Source of the DNA: Streptomyces diastatochromogenes
GTDB lineage: Bacteria > Actinomycetota > Actinomycetes > Streptomycetales > Streptomycetaceae
Reading direction: 5' to 3'
Assembly (NCBI GenBank): GCA_026913215.1
Contig: JAPTYK010000001.1
Coordinates: 2,852,001 to 2,916,000 of the forward strand
DNA length: 64,000 bases
The position numbers were made by a program, and so were the translations under genes. Below, one piece after another: positions 18,554 to 28,906 of this stretch (position 1 is its first letter; each line of letters starts with the position of its first letter). Under the pieces are notes generated by a model. That model had not been told where the DNA came from. It did no database searches and worked only from the letters and a program-made list of their open reading frames with translations.

Positions 18554-19789
18554 CTAGGGTGAGAGGACTGCTTGGAGTCCTGCGGCGGCGCGTCCCCGTC
18601 CCCGGAGGCCGCCAGGTAGCCGCCGGCGCCGAGCGCGCCCACGACGACGACCGCCGCGACGGCGAGGGTGATCCGTCTCTTGCGGACCGTGCCGGCCTTG
18701 TGGCGGGCCGAGCCGGGACGGCGGGCCCCGGAGGGGCGCGGGGCGCAGGCGGTGCCGAGGGGCCGCCGGAGAGCTCGTCGGGGGCCGGGACCCGCATGGA
18801 GGTGTGGGTGTCGCGGTGGGAGTCGGCGGAGGCGCCGGGGACGAGCGGGACGGCGGCGCGGCGCGGGCCGGGCTCGCCCGCGCCCGTGCCGGTGGCGTAC
18901 GCGTCCTCCTCGTACGGCTCCGGGGACGGCTCCGCGCCGGGCTCGTCGACGTCGAGCGGCGGGATGCCCTTGAGCAGCGGCAGGACGTCGCCGAGGCGGG
19001 CGGCGAGCTCGGAGGCGCGCAGCCGGGAGGCGGGGGCCTTGGCGAGGCACTGGACGATCAGCTGCCAGAGCTCCTCGGGGATGCCGGGCAGCGGGACGAC
19101 GGTCTCGGTGACGTGGCGGCGCAGGACGGCGCCGGGGTGGCCGCCGCCGAACGGGGTGAAGCCGGCGAGCAGCTCGTACAGGACGGTCGCGAGGGCGTAG
19201 ATGTCGACGGCGGCGCGCGGCGGGAGGCCCTCGACGATCTCGGGGGCGAGGTAGTCGGGGGTGCCGATGATCCGGGTGGCCTTGGTGCGGCCGGGGGTGT
19301 CGATCAGCTTGGCGATGCCGAAGTCGGTGAGGAGGGCGGGGTGGGCGCCGCCGGGGCCGAGCGGGCCCTCCATGTCGAGCAGGATGTTCTCCGGCTTGAC
19401 GTCCCGGTGGACGACGCCGGCCTTGTGGGCGACGGCGAGGGCCTCGGCGACGTCCCTGACGATGGCGACGGCGGCCTCGGGCGCGAGGCGCCGCTCCCGG
19501 TCGAGCCGGGTGCGCAGGTCGGTGCCGCGGACGAGGTCCATGACGAGGGCGAGGTCGGTGCCGTCGACGACGAGGTCGCGGACCTTGACCACCCGGGGTG
19601 GTCGAGTCCGAGGAGCGCGGTGCGCTCCTGGACGAAGCGGCCGACGAGCTCCTGGTCGGACGCCAGGTCCTCGCGCAGCAGTTTGACGGCGACGGGCCCT
19701 TCGGGTCCCTCGCCGAGCCACACCGTTCCGGCGCTGCCCCGCCCGAGGATCTGGTGGGCGGTGTAGCGGCTGCCGATGTTCCGTGCCAA
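18554..19789 (-). CDS. Membrane-anchored Ser/Thr protein kinase
   Basis: A Hanks-type kinase of about 412 residues after correction. The catalytic domain (1-265) has the Gly loop [18 protein letters not shown] with the ATP-binding Lys, [12 protein letters not shown] and LTDFGIAK, all intact. A Pro/Ala-rich linker follows, then one transmembrane helix ([18 protein letters not shown]) and a short outer tail. The start is TTG at 19789 with GAGGGAG upstream, giving [13 protein letters not shown]. Three one-base deletions are inferred (near 19595, 18745 and 18570), which puts the stop TAG at 18554. It lies between prfB and a second kinase on the same strand. Confidence 0.85.
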
Positions 19790-19848
19790 GACTGCTCCCT
19801 CAGCGGCTGCGGTTCTCGACAAAGCTACGCGTCCACGGCCGCCGGTCT

Positions 19849-19882
19849 CGACTTCCGAGGGGAAATCACCCCTCGGAAGTCG
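19849..19882. terminator. Long perfect hairpin between the two kinase genes
   Basis: A perfect 14-bp inverted repeat with a 6-base loop. The loop includes the stop codon of the upstream kinase, so the left part of the stem lies inside the coding region. It probably terminates or attenuates transcription between the kinases, though no U-tract is present. Confidence 0.65.
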
Positions 19883-21696
19883 ACAAATCGGCAGGGTTAC
19901 TGTCCTGTACCGCCGGTAGTACCCCGGAACCGGCGGAGTCGCCGAGCGAGGAGATCCAGTCGCTGACGGCCGAGATGCCGTCGCCGATGGCCTGCCAGTA
20001 GCCCTTGCCCTGGGCGACCCAGTCCTGGAGCGGGTGAGCTCCCAGACGAGCCAGCCGCCGATCACGAACAGGACGATCATGATCAGGCAGCCCTTGAGGC
20101 AGCCGAGGCCGGGGATGCGCACCGGGTTGGCGCTGCGCTGGCGTGGCGGGCGCGGCTCGCGCGGCGCCGGGGCCTGGGGCGGCGGCTGCGGCGGCTGGTA
20201 CTGCTGCTGGGGCGGGGCCGGGGCGTACTGCTGGGGCGGGGCGGCGGGGCGCGTACTGCTGCGGCTGCTGCTGGTACGGCGCGGGGCCGGGGCGCTGCGG
20301 GGCCGGGCGCGGCTGCTGGTACGGCTGGGGCGGCTGCTGGCCGTGCTGCTGCTGGCCGTACGGGCCGGGCCTGACGTCCTGCGGCGGCTGCTGCGGGCGC
20401 TGCGGCTGGCGCTGCGGGCGGCGGCGCAGGGGGTCCTCGCTCGGGTCCAGGTACTGCACCTGGGTCTGCTCGTTGCGGTCGCGGACCTGCCGCAGCTGGC
20501 TCTGCCAGGGGTGCGGGTCCTCCGCCGGCGGCCCTGCGGCACGGGGGCATGACGGCCGTCGGGTCGGCGGCGCCCTGACCGGGACTGCCGGGACCGCCGG
20601 GGCCGGTCGAGGGCAGGACCGCCGTCGGGTCGGCGGCGCCCGCGGGCCGCCGGTCGGCATGACGCTGGTCGCGGCGGCGGGGTCGTACTGCGGGGCATCC
20701 CGGCACCGGGGCGCCGGTGGGCAGCACCTGGGTGGGTCGGCGGCGCCCGGGGCCTGCGCCTCCGGGTCGCCGGGACCGGCGCGGGCGCCGGGTCCGGGGC
20801 GAGGACGCGCCGACGCCCTCCGCCGCCTCGATCTGGGCGGGCGTGGCGTGCACGCCGATGCCGGCGGCGACCGCGCGCAGGCCGCGGGCGAGGTTCACGG
20901 CGCTCGGCCGCCGGTCCGGGTCCTTGCTGAGGCAGCGCTCTATGACCGTCCACAGGGGTCCGGGCACGGTCGAGGGGCGGCGCGGCTCCTCGCTGAGGTG
21001 CCGGTGGAGGACCTCCAGGGCGGTGCCGCCGGCGAACGGGGGCCGGCCGGTGACCAGCTCGTAGAGGAGGATGCCCGCGCCGTAGATGTCGACGGCGGAG
21101 GTCTGCGGGCGGCCCTCGGCGGACTCGGGCGCCACGTACGCGGGGGTGCCGACGAACTCGTGGGTGCGGGTCAGGCCCGGGGAGTCCGCGAGGCGCGCGA
21201 TGCCGAAGTCGGTCAGCATCGGGTGCATCCGGCCGCCCTGCTCGGCGAGCAGGACGTTGGCCGGCTTGAGGTCGCGGTGGACGACGCCGTCGGCGTGGCT
21301 GGCGGCGAGCGCGTCGGCGATCTGGGCGGTGAGGAGGGCGGCGGCGACCGGGGTGAGCGGGCCGTTCTCCCGGATGTACCGGTGCAGGTCGGGGCCCTCG
21401 ACGAGGTCCATGACGAGGGCGAGGACATCGCCCTCGACGACCAGGTCGCGGGTGCGCACGATGTTCGGGTGGGTCAGCCGGAGGAGGACGGACCGCTCGC
21501 GCAGGAAGCGCATGACGATGTCCGCGTCGTTGGCCAGCTCCTCCTTGAGGACCTTGATCGCCACGGTCTCGCCGGGCTCGCCGGGCACGGCCGCCTCGGC
21601 GCCCGCCGTCTCCCGCTGGCGGGCTCGCCAGACGGTGCCCGTGGCGCCGCGGCCGAGCGGCTCCTCGAGCAGGTACTTGCTGCCGATAGGCCGCAC
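19866..21696 (-). CDS. Membrane Ser/Thr protein kinase with Pro/Gln-rich juxtamembrane region
   Basis: The N-terminal kinase domain (1-290) is clean: [36 protein letters not shown] and the activation-loop VGTPAYVAPE. A long Pro/Gln/Tyr-rich linker follows, coded by repetitive sequence (20160-20600), then a helix (GCLIMIVLFVIGGWLVW) and a short external tail ending STSEG. The start is GTG at 21696, with AGGGAG upstream. The linker has many frame breaks (near 20045, 20245 and several at 20545-20810), all in C/G runs, so its exact length is uncertain, about 610 residues. The kinase family is PASTA-less PknB-like. Confidence 0.82.
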
Positions 21697-21886
21697 GTCA
21701 CGCGCTCCCTGCTGATCGTGGTCCTGGGGTGGTTCCCGAGGTGTCCCGGGTCCCTGTCCTCTGTTGTGACCCGTCCGGGTGTCCGACCCACTTTAGTGCC
21801 GCCGTACGGGTCACAGGCCGGTCGTCCACAGGCCGGTTCCGCCGCCGTGTCCGGGCCTCCGCGGGGGCCCGGAGCGAACGGGATCC

Positions 21887-21905
21887 GTCCGGAACTTGTC
21901 CGGAA
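21887..21905. promoter_or_regulatory. Direct repeat in the kinase/ATPase divergent promoter region
   Basis: Two copies of GTCCGGAA begin at 21887 and 21898, 11 bases apart, about one helical turn. They lie in the 495-base gap between the divergent kinase and FHA-ATPase genes, where I see no other gene. They could bind a regulator of either gene. Confidence 0.3.
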
Positions 21906-22191
21906 GAAGACGCTCCACGAGGGCCGACGGTTGCCACGCATGCTCCGAAGACATGCTCAACCAGGCCATTTCTCGTCCACGACCGACCGTTCAAGATCAC
22001 TTCTGGCCGACCGGCGGGCGTGTTGTCGGCAGCAGGTGCGAGGATGCCTCCAGCACGTCGCGTCGACGGGGTCGGGAGCCCCCGCGCCGTGCCGACCTGT
22101 ACCGGGCGACGCGCCCGTGCCGGGTGGGGGGGAGACACAGGGCGGTTCCCCCCTGCCGGGCCGGCTCGCGCAGAAGGGACCGCTGACGGCG

Positions 22192-25100
22192 ATGCAGATC
22201 CGGTTGACCGTCCTCGCGCCGTACGCCGGCCACGGCACCGGGCGCGCCTGCGACGTGCTCGTCACGGCCCCCGCCGGGACGGCGCTCGCCGCCGTCGCCT
22301 CGAACCTGGCCGCCGCCGTCACCGGCCCCGACACCTCCTCCTCGGGCACGACCGTGCTCTACGCGGGCGCGGAGCGGCTCGACGGTCGGCGCTGCGTGCT
22401 CGGCGAACCCCGCTGGTCGACGGCGCGGTGCTCTCCTCCAGGTCCCGGGACCGGACGACCGCGCCGACGAGACGGCCTCCGCCCGGCTGCACGTGGTGGC
22501 GGGACCGGACGCGGGCGGGGTGCACCTGCTGCACGGCGGAGCGATCAGAATCGGCCGTTCCGTCGACGCCGACGTGCCGCTCGACGACCCCGACGTCTCC
22601 CGCTCCCACTGCACGGTGACCGTCGGCGCGGACGGCCGCGTCACGGTCGCCGACCACGGCTCCACGAACGGGACGACGCTCGACGGCCTGCCCGTCGGCG
22701 AGCGCCCGGTCCCGCTCCGGCCGGGCGCGCTGCTGCGCCTCGGCGAGTCCGCCCTCCGTCTGACGGGCCCCGGCGACGGCGGCACGGACGCGGTGGCGAC
22801 GGCCCCGGACGGCGAGGGCCACCTGCGGGTCGCGCACGCGACGGACCTGCCCGAGCGGCCGGGCCCGGCGGACGACGCCACCCACGGCGGGGCGCGCGGC
22901 ATCGCGTACGGCGAGGCCCACGCGCACGCGGGGCACCCCATGACGGACCCGACGGCTACGACGACCACCTCGGCCACGACGGCGGCGAGCCGCGCGGCGG
23001 GTCCCGGGGCGAGGCGCCCGCGGCTCCGGCCGCGCCCGCGCGCGGCGGCAGGCGCGGGCTCGGCGCCTGGGCCCGGCGGCTGGCGGGCGGCCGCGAGGAG
23101 CTCCCACCACCGAGGTCCCTGTCTCCCCGGACACGCACGCCGGCGCCCGGCCCGGCCCCGGCGCGCGGGACGGCGCCCCGGCCCCGTACCGGTCGCCGAC
23201 ACCTGGCCCGACCCGGCCACCGTCCTGCTCACCGCCCTCGGTCCCGGGCCCCGGCTCTGGGAGCGGCCCCAGGACCACCCTGAGGCGCTGGTCGTCCGGC
23301 TCGGCACGGCGGACCGCGCCGAGCTGTCCGGCGTGCCGGTCACCGTCGGCCTGCGCGAGGTCGGCTCCCTCGGTCTGGCGGGCCCCGGCGACCGGCTCAC
23401 CGGGCTCGCGCGCTCGGTCGTGGCCCAGCTCGCCGCCCTGCACTCCCCTCCGACCTGGAGATCGTCCTCGTCAGCGCCGACCGGAACCGGTCCCTGGAGG
23501 AGCGGCGGCGCGCCTGGGGCTGGCTCGGCTGGCTCCCGCACGTCCGCCCGGCCCACGGCCAGGACTGCCGGCTGCTCCTGGCGTACGACCGCGAGCAGGC
23601 CCAGGCGCGTACGGCCGAGCTGACCCGGCGGCTCGACGACGGCCCGCTCGGTCCCGGCTGGCCCAGCGCCGACCGCGCGTCCGTCGCCGAGGCCGCGGCC
23701 CGCCACGAGGGGCCGACGACGGTCGTGATCGTCGACGGCGACCCTGGACGGCGGCGCTGCGCGAGACGGTCGCGCGCCTCGCGGGCGTCGGCGCGGCGGC
23801 CGGCATCCACCTCCTCTGCCTCGCCGAGGCGCCCTCCGCGACCCCGGACTCGCCGGTGGCCGCCACGTACGAGGCCGCGTGCGCCGCGTCTCTCGCCTTC
23901 CGCGAGTGCGGGCCGCCGCGCTCCTCAGCGGTGACGTGGCGACGGCGCTGCGGCTGCTCAGGACCTCCGGCGGGCGGCTCGCGGGCACGGCACCGTCGGT
24001 GTCGTCGACGCGGTCTCCGTCGCCTGGGCCGAGCGGTTCGGCCGGGCCCTCGCCCCGCTCCGTCCGGAGACGGTGGCCGCCCCGGGCTCCCGGACGTCCG
24101 CGCTGCCCCGTCCTCCCGCCTGCTCGACGAGCTCGGCCTCGCCCGCGCCACGCCCGCCTCCCTCATGGCCCGCTGGGCCTCCGCAGGCGACGGCACGGCC
24201 GTCCTGGGCGCGGGCCCGCGCGGCCCCTGTCCGTGGACCTCACGGCCGAGGGCCCCACCTCCTGATCGAGGGCCCGGCGGGCAGCGGCCGCACCGAGCTC
24301 CTCCGTTCCGTCGCCGCCTCCCTCGCGGCGGGCGGCCGCCCGACCGGCTCGGCCTGCTCCTCGTGGACGGCGCGGGCGGCGAGCGCGGCGAGGGCCTCGC
24401 GGCCTGTACGGAGCTGCCGCACGTCACCGAGCACCTCGTCGCCTCCGACCCGGTACGGATGCGGGAGTTCGCGCAGGCGCTGGGCGCCGAGCTGAAGCGC
24501 CGCGCGGAGCTCCTGGGCGACGGCAGCTTCGCCGACCGCCGGGGCACGGCACGCGCCGCCGACCGCCTGATCGGCCAGCGCCCCCGAGCCCCGCGGAGTC
24601 CGTCCCCAAGCCGCCCGCGCCACCGTCCGCGTCCCCGACACCACCGACCTCACCGACCGCCCCAGCGGCCGCACCCTCCGCACCGGCGACGGCACGATCG
24701 GCGCCCTCCCGACCAGCCGCGGCGGCCGCACCCCGTACGGGGCGCGGACGACGTCCCGCCCGTTCCAGCGGCCGCGTGCCGTACCCGGGCGCGGACGACG
24801 TCACGGGCCGGTCCAGCGGCCGTATCCCGTACCCCGGCACCGACGACGTCACCGGCCGGTCCAGCGGCCGGGTCCCGTACCCCAGCGCGGACGACGTCAC
24901 CGGCCGCACCAGCAGCCGCACCCCGTACCCCAGCGCCGACGACCTCAACAGCCGCACCAGCGGCCGCATCCCCACCCCAGCTCGGGAGAGCTCGGCGCCC
25001 GCCCCAGCAGCCGCACCCTCCGCACGAGCGACAACGACCTCACGGAGCACCCGAGCGGCCGCGTCCCGCGCGCGGGCGCGGGCGCGGGCGACGTGACGGG

Positions 25101-26133
25101 CCGTGCGAGCGGCCGCGTGCCGTACCCGGGCGCGGACGACGTCACAGGCCGACCGAGCGGCCGGGTCCCGTACCCCAGCGCGGACGACGTCACCGGACGC
25201 ACCAGCAGCCGCACCCCGTACCCCAGCGCCGACGACGTCACAGGCCGACCGAGCGGCCGGGTCCCGTACCCGAGCACGGACGACGTCACCGGACGCACCA
25301 GCAGCCGCACCCCGTACCCCAGCGCCGATGACCTCCACAGCCGCACCAGCGGACGGGTGCCCCACCCGGGGGTGGAGGACGTCGCCGGCCGGGCCGGGGG
25401 GCGGGGGCGGTCCGGTGGGGACGCGTTCCTGGGGGACACGCCCAGTGGGCGGTTGCCGCGGCGGGACGGCGGGGGCTCGACGAGCGTCCGAGCAGCCGGA
25501 CGCTCCGGGCGCACGAGGGCGAGCTCGCGGAGCAGCCGGGCGCCCGCATCCCCACCCCACGACCGAGGACGCCGCAGGACGGATCGCGCGTACCGGCTCC
25601 GGGGGCAGCTGCCGCGCTCGTCGTGCTCGTGGACGACTTCGACGCGCTGGTCGCGCCGGCGCTCAGGGCCCCGGGCGGCCGGCGGCGGGGTCCGTCGTGC
25701 GGGCGCTGGAGGCCGTCGCGCGGTACGGGGAGCGGCTCGGGTGCACCTGGTGGCGACCTCGGCGCGCCCGGACCGCACGGCGGACACGGAGCTGGCGCAC
25801 GGGGCGCGGCTGCGGATCGTGCTCGACGCGCCCCGGTGGCGGCGGGCCCGGACGTGCCGGCGGCCGGGCGGGGCCGTCTCGGGCATCCGGACGGCCGGGT
25901 GACCCGTTCCAGGCGGGCCGCGTCACGGGCCGGATCCCCGGACGGCGACGCTGCGCCCGACGGTCCTGCCGCTGGAGTGGGAGCGGATGGGCGATCCGCC
26001 GACCCGTCGCCCGGTCCGTGAGCTGGGCAACGGTCCGACGGACCTGGCGCTCCTGGCGAGCGCCCTGGACCGGGCGGCGCGCTCGGTCGAGGCGACTCCC
26101 GTGCCCCCGCTGACCCCCGCCTCCCACGCCTGA
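22192..26133 (+). CDS. FHA-domain FtsK/SpoIIIE ATPase, EssC/EccC-like
   Basis: A very large protein, about 1320 residues after correction. Residues 1-95 form an FHA-like/ubiquitin-like cap. A canonical FHA domain follows (IRIGRSVDADVPL, SRSHC, HGSTNGTTLDG), which should bind phosphothreonine. After an Ala/Pro linker comes a region like the EccC/EssC core (RLWERPQDHPEALVVRLG, LHSPSDLEIVLVS, WLGWLPHVRP), then an FtsK/SpoIIIE domain with LLIEGPAGSGRTELLR and LLLVDGAGGERGEG and ELPHVTEHLV, a tandem-repeat block, and a C-terminal domain with VLVDDFDALV. Walker A has Arg instead of Lys. At least ten one-base shifts occur; the start ATG and stop at 26133 are firm. No WXG100, EccB or EccD genes are near. 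It is divergent from two kinases. Confidence 0.75.
24664..25395 (+). repeat. 48-bp (16-residue) tandem repeats inside the FHA-ATPase gene
   Basis: Units of 48 bases encode SGRVPYPGADDVTGRS and variants. Clear copies start at 24767, 24815, 24863, 24911, then 25108, 25156, 25204, 25252 and 25300; diverged copies start at 24664, 24959, 25006, 25054 and 25348. Two sub-blocks end in the same order (SSRTPYPSADD then SGR.P.P), so the array itself was duplicated. The period keeps frame, so this is a protein repeat and not a CRISPR. Confidence 0.85.
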
Positions 26134-26255
26134 CGGCACGTCACGAGGGCATCACGATCCCCCGTTCGGAGCCGGAGGCGGTATTGCGGGGCCCCGCACC
26201 CGGGCGTAGAACCTGTCGGACGGACAGCGAAGCGCACGGGAGAGACGGGGCAGCG

Positions 26256-27601
26256 ATGCGTACAACTCTTCGTCCACACAAGGGCTTGCACAAGGGCTTG
26301 TTAGCGGCGACGGTCCTCGCCCTGACCCTCGCGGGCTGCGGCGGCGAGTCCGCGAAGGACCCGCGGCCGGCGCCCGACCGGGACCTCTCGCTCAAGGGCG
26401 AGAAGATCGAGGTCGCCGCCGTGTGGACGGGCCCCGAGCAGGAGAACTTCACGAAGGTCCTGAAGGAGTTCGAGAAGCGGACCGGCGCGACCGTCACCTT
26501 CGTGCCCGCGCAGGACCCGATCGTGAACTTCCTGGGGACGAAGATCGCCGGCGGTTCGCCGCCCGACGTGGCGATGCTCCCGCAGGTGGGCGCGATCCAG
26601 CAGGCCGCCGCCCAGAAGTGGCTGAAGCCGGTCGGCCCGGAGGCCAAGGCCGCGCTCGCCGCGAACTACTCGCGCGGCTGGCAGGAGCTCGGCGCGGTGG
26701 ACGGCACGCAGTACGGGGTGTACTTCAAGGCCGCCAACAAGTCCCTGGTCTGGTACAACTCCGCCGTCTTCGAGAACGCGGGCGCGTCCGAGCCGAAGAC
26801 CTGGAAGGAGTTCCTCGCCACCGCCGAGACGATCTCGGCCTCCGGCGTGACCCCGGTGTCGGTGGGCGGCGCGGACGGCTGGACCCTCACCGACTGGTTC
26901 GAGAACGTCTACCTCTCGCAGGCGGGCCCGGCCAAGTACGACCAGCTGGCGAAGCACGCGATCAAGTGGACGGACCCGTCCGTCGCGGCCGCGCTGAAGA
27001 CCCTGGCCGAGCTCTTCGGGAAGCCGTCGCTGATCGCGGGCGGGGCGTCCGGGGCGCTGCAGACGGAGTACCCGGCCTCGGTCACGCAGACGTTCACGGG
27101 CGGCGACCAGCCCAAGGGGCGATGGTCTTCGAGGGCGACTTCGCCGCCGTCAACATCGCCCAGACGAAGGCGGAGATCGGGAAGGACGCGAAGGTCTTCC
27201 CGTTCCCGAAGGTCGGCGACGGCGGCACCTCGCCCGTGGTGACGGCCGGTGACGCGGCCGTGGCCCTGAAGGACACCAAGGGCGCGCAGGCGCTGCTCGC
27301 CTTCCTCGCCTCCCCGGACGCGGCGAGGATCTGGGCGGCCGAGGGCGGCTTCCTCTCCCCGAACAAGAGCCTGGACCCGGCGGCGTACCCGAACGACGTC
27401 CAGCGCGAGATCGCCAAGGCGCTCATCGGCGCCGGAGACGACTTCCGCTTCGACATGTCGGACCAGATGCCGCAGTCCTTCGGCGGGACTCCGGGCAAGG
27501 GCGAGTGGAAGGCGCTCCAGGACTTCCTGAAGAACCCGAAGGACGTCGCGGGGACGCAGGCGCGCCTGGAGGCGGACGCGGCGAAGGCGTACAAGGGCTG
27601 A
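26256..27601 (+). CDS. Sugar ABC transporter solute-binding lipoprotein
   Basis: A family 1 extracellular binding protein for a carbohydrate. The signal peptide ends in the lipobox LTLAGC, so it is a lipoprotein. The mature part has the usual EKRTGATVTFVPAQD, GSPPDVAMLPQVG and WYNSAVFENAGA stretches. The ATG at 26256 follows a purine-rich site. One base is inferred lost near 27118 (before GAMVFEGDFA); the corrected gene has 449 codons. Two permeases follow within 8 bases and with overlap. No ATPase is present, so it may use a shared MsiK-type ATPase encoded elsewhere, as is common in Streptomyces. Confidence 0.88.
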
Positions 27602-27608
27602 GGTCGAC

Positions 27609-28906
27609 GTGGCGGCCACCGGCACCAGGCCGAGGACCAGGACCGTGGCGGCGGTGTTCCTGCTGCCCGCCCTGGTCCTCCTCGGCGCGCTCGTCGTCTA
27701 CCCGATCGGGTACTCCGTCCGGCGCTCGTTCTTCGACCGTACGGACTCCTCCTTCGTCGGCCTCGACAACTACCTCGCGCTGGTCACCGACGACTCGCTG
27801 CGCACCGCCGTACGGAACAACCTGATCTGGCTGGTGGTGGCCCCGGCGGTCGCCACCGCGCTCGGCCTGGTCTTCGCGGTGCTCACCGAGCGCGTGCGGT
27901 GGGGCACGGCGTTCAAGCTGGTCGTCTTCATGCCGATGGCGATCTCGATGCTGGCCGCCGGGATCATCTTCCGGCTCGTGTACGAGCAGGACCCGGACCG
28001 CGGGTCGCCAACGCGGTCTGGGTCGGGGTCCACGACACCTTCGCCGAGGCCTCCGGCTTCCGCGGGCCCGGCCGCTGCCCGTGCATCCGCTGGAGGCGGC
28101 GGGCGGCGGCGCGTTCGTGACGAAGGAACCGGTCCACGCGGGCGTGCCCGTACGGCTCCCGCTGGTCGGGGTGGCGCCGGGGCGGATGCCGAAGGACGCC
28201 CGCCCGCGCGCGTGCCGGCCGCCACGGGCGGGGAGGTCACCGGTACGGCCTGGCTGGACTTCACCCGGGGCGGCGGCGGGAAGCCGAACGTGGTCGACCC
28301 TCGGGAGCTGGGGCTGAAGGGGCTGCGGATCGAGGCCGTGCGGGACGGGAAGGTGGTCGCCACGGCGACGGCGGCGGCCGACGGCTCTTTCACGCTGCCC
28401 GCCGACCGCGCCGACGGGGCCGTGCTGCGGCTCCCCGCGAGCAACTTCCGGGAGCAGTACGACGGCGTGGAGTGGCTGGGCCCACGCTCGTCACCCCGGC
28501 CGTGATCGGGGCGTACGTGTGGATGTGGGCCGGGTTCGCGATGGTCCTGATCGGCGCCGGGCTCGCGGCCGTGCCGCGTGAGCTCCTGGAGGCGGCGCGG
28601 GTGGACGGGGCGAACGAGTGGCAGGTGTTCCGGCGGATCACGGTGCCGCTGCTCGCGCCGGTCCTCGTGGTCGTCCTCGTCACCCTGATGATCAACGTGC
28701 TCAAGGTCTTCGACCTGGTCTTCGTGATCGCGCCGGGCTCCGCGCAGGACGACGCGAACGTGCTCGCGCTCCAGTTGTACCGCTCGTCCTTCGGCACGGA
28801 CGCGGACCTGGGGGTCGGCTCGGCCATCGCGGTCGTCCTGCTCCTTCTCGTGCTGCCGGTGATGGTGGTCAACATCCGCCGCATCCGAAGGGAGTCCCGC
28901 CGATGA
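27609..28906 (+). CDS. Sugar ABC transporter permease with large inserted extracytoplasmic domain
   Basis: A MalF-type permease. The N-terminal helices (VFLLPALVLLGALVVYPIGYS and following) and the C-terminal permease core (EAARVDGANEWQVFRRITVPLL, the EAA loop) flank an insert of about 130 residues (28000-28470) that includes a carboxypeptidase-regulatory-like beta-sandwich (GLRIEAVRDGKVVATATAA, ADGSFTLP). The start is GTG at 27609. Four one-base deletions are inferred (near 27997, 28060, 28205 and 28485); the corrected gene has 434 codons. The stop overlaps the next permease start as ATGA. Confidence 0.82.

Noticed and set aside
24767..25347. CRISPR array
   Set aside because: The 48-bp units have no spacers, vary in sequence, keep an open frame and sit inside a recognisable gene.
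22192..26133. Several separate genes in the FHA-ATPase region
   Set aside because: Although no frame stays open throughout, the domain order reads continuously when frames are joined, with no internal start having a ribosome site.
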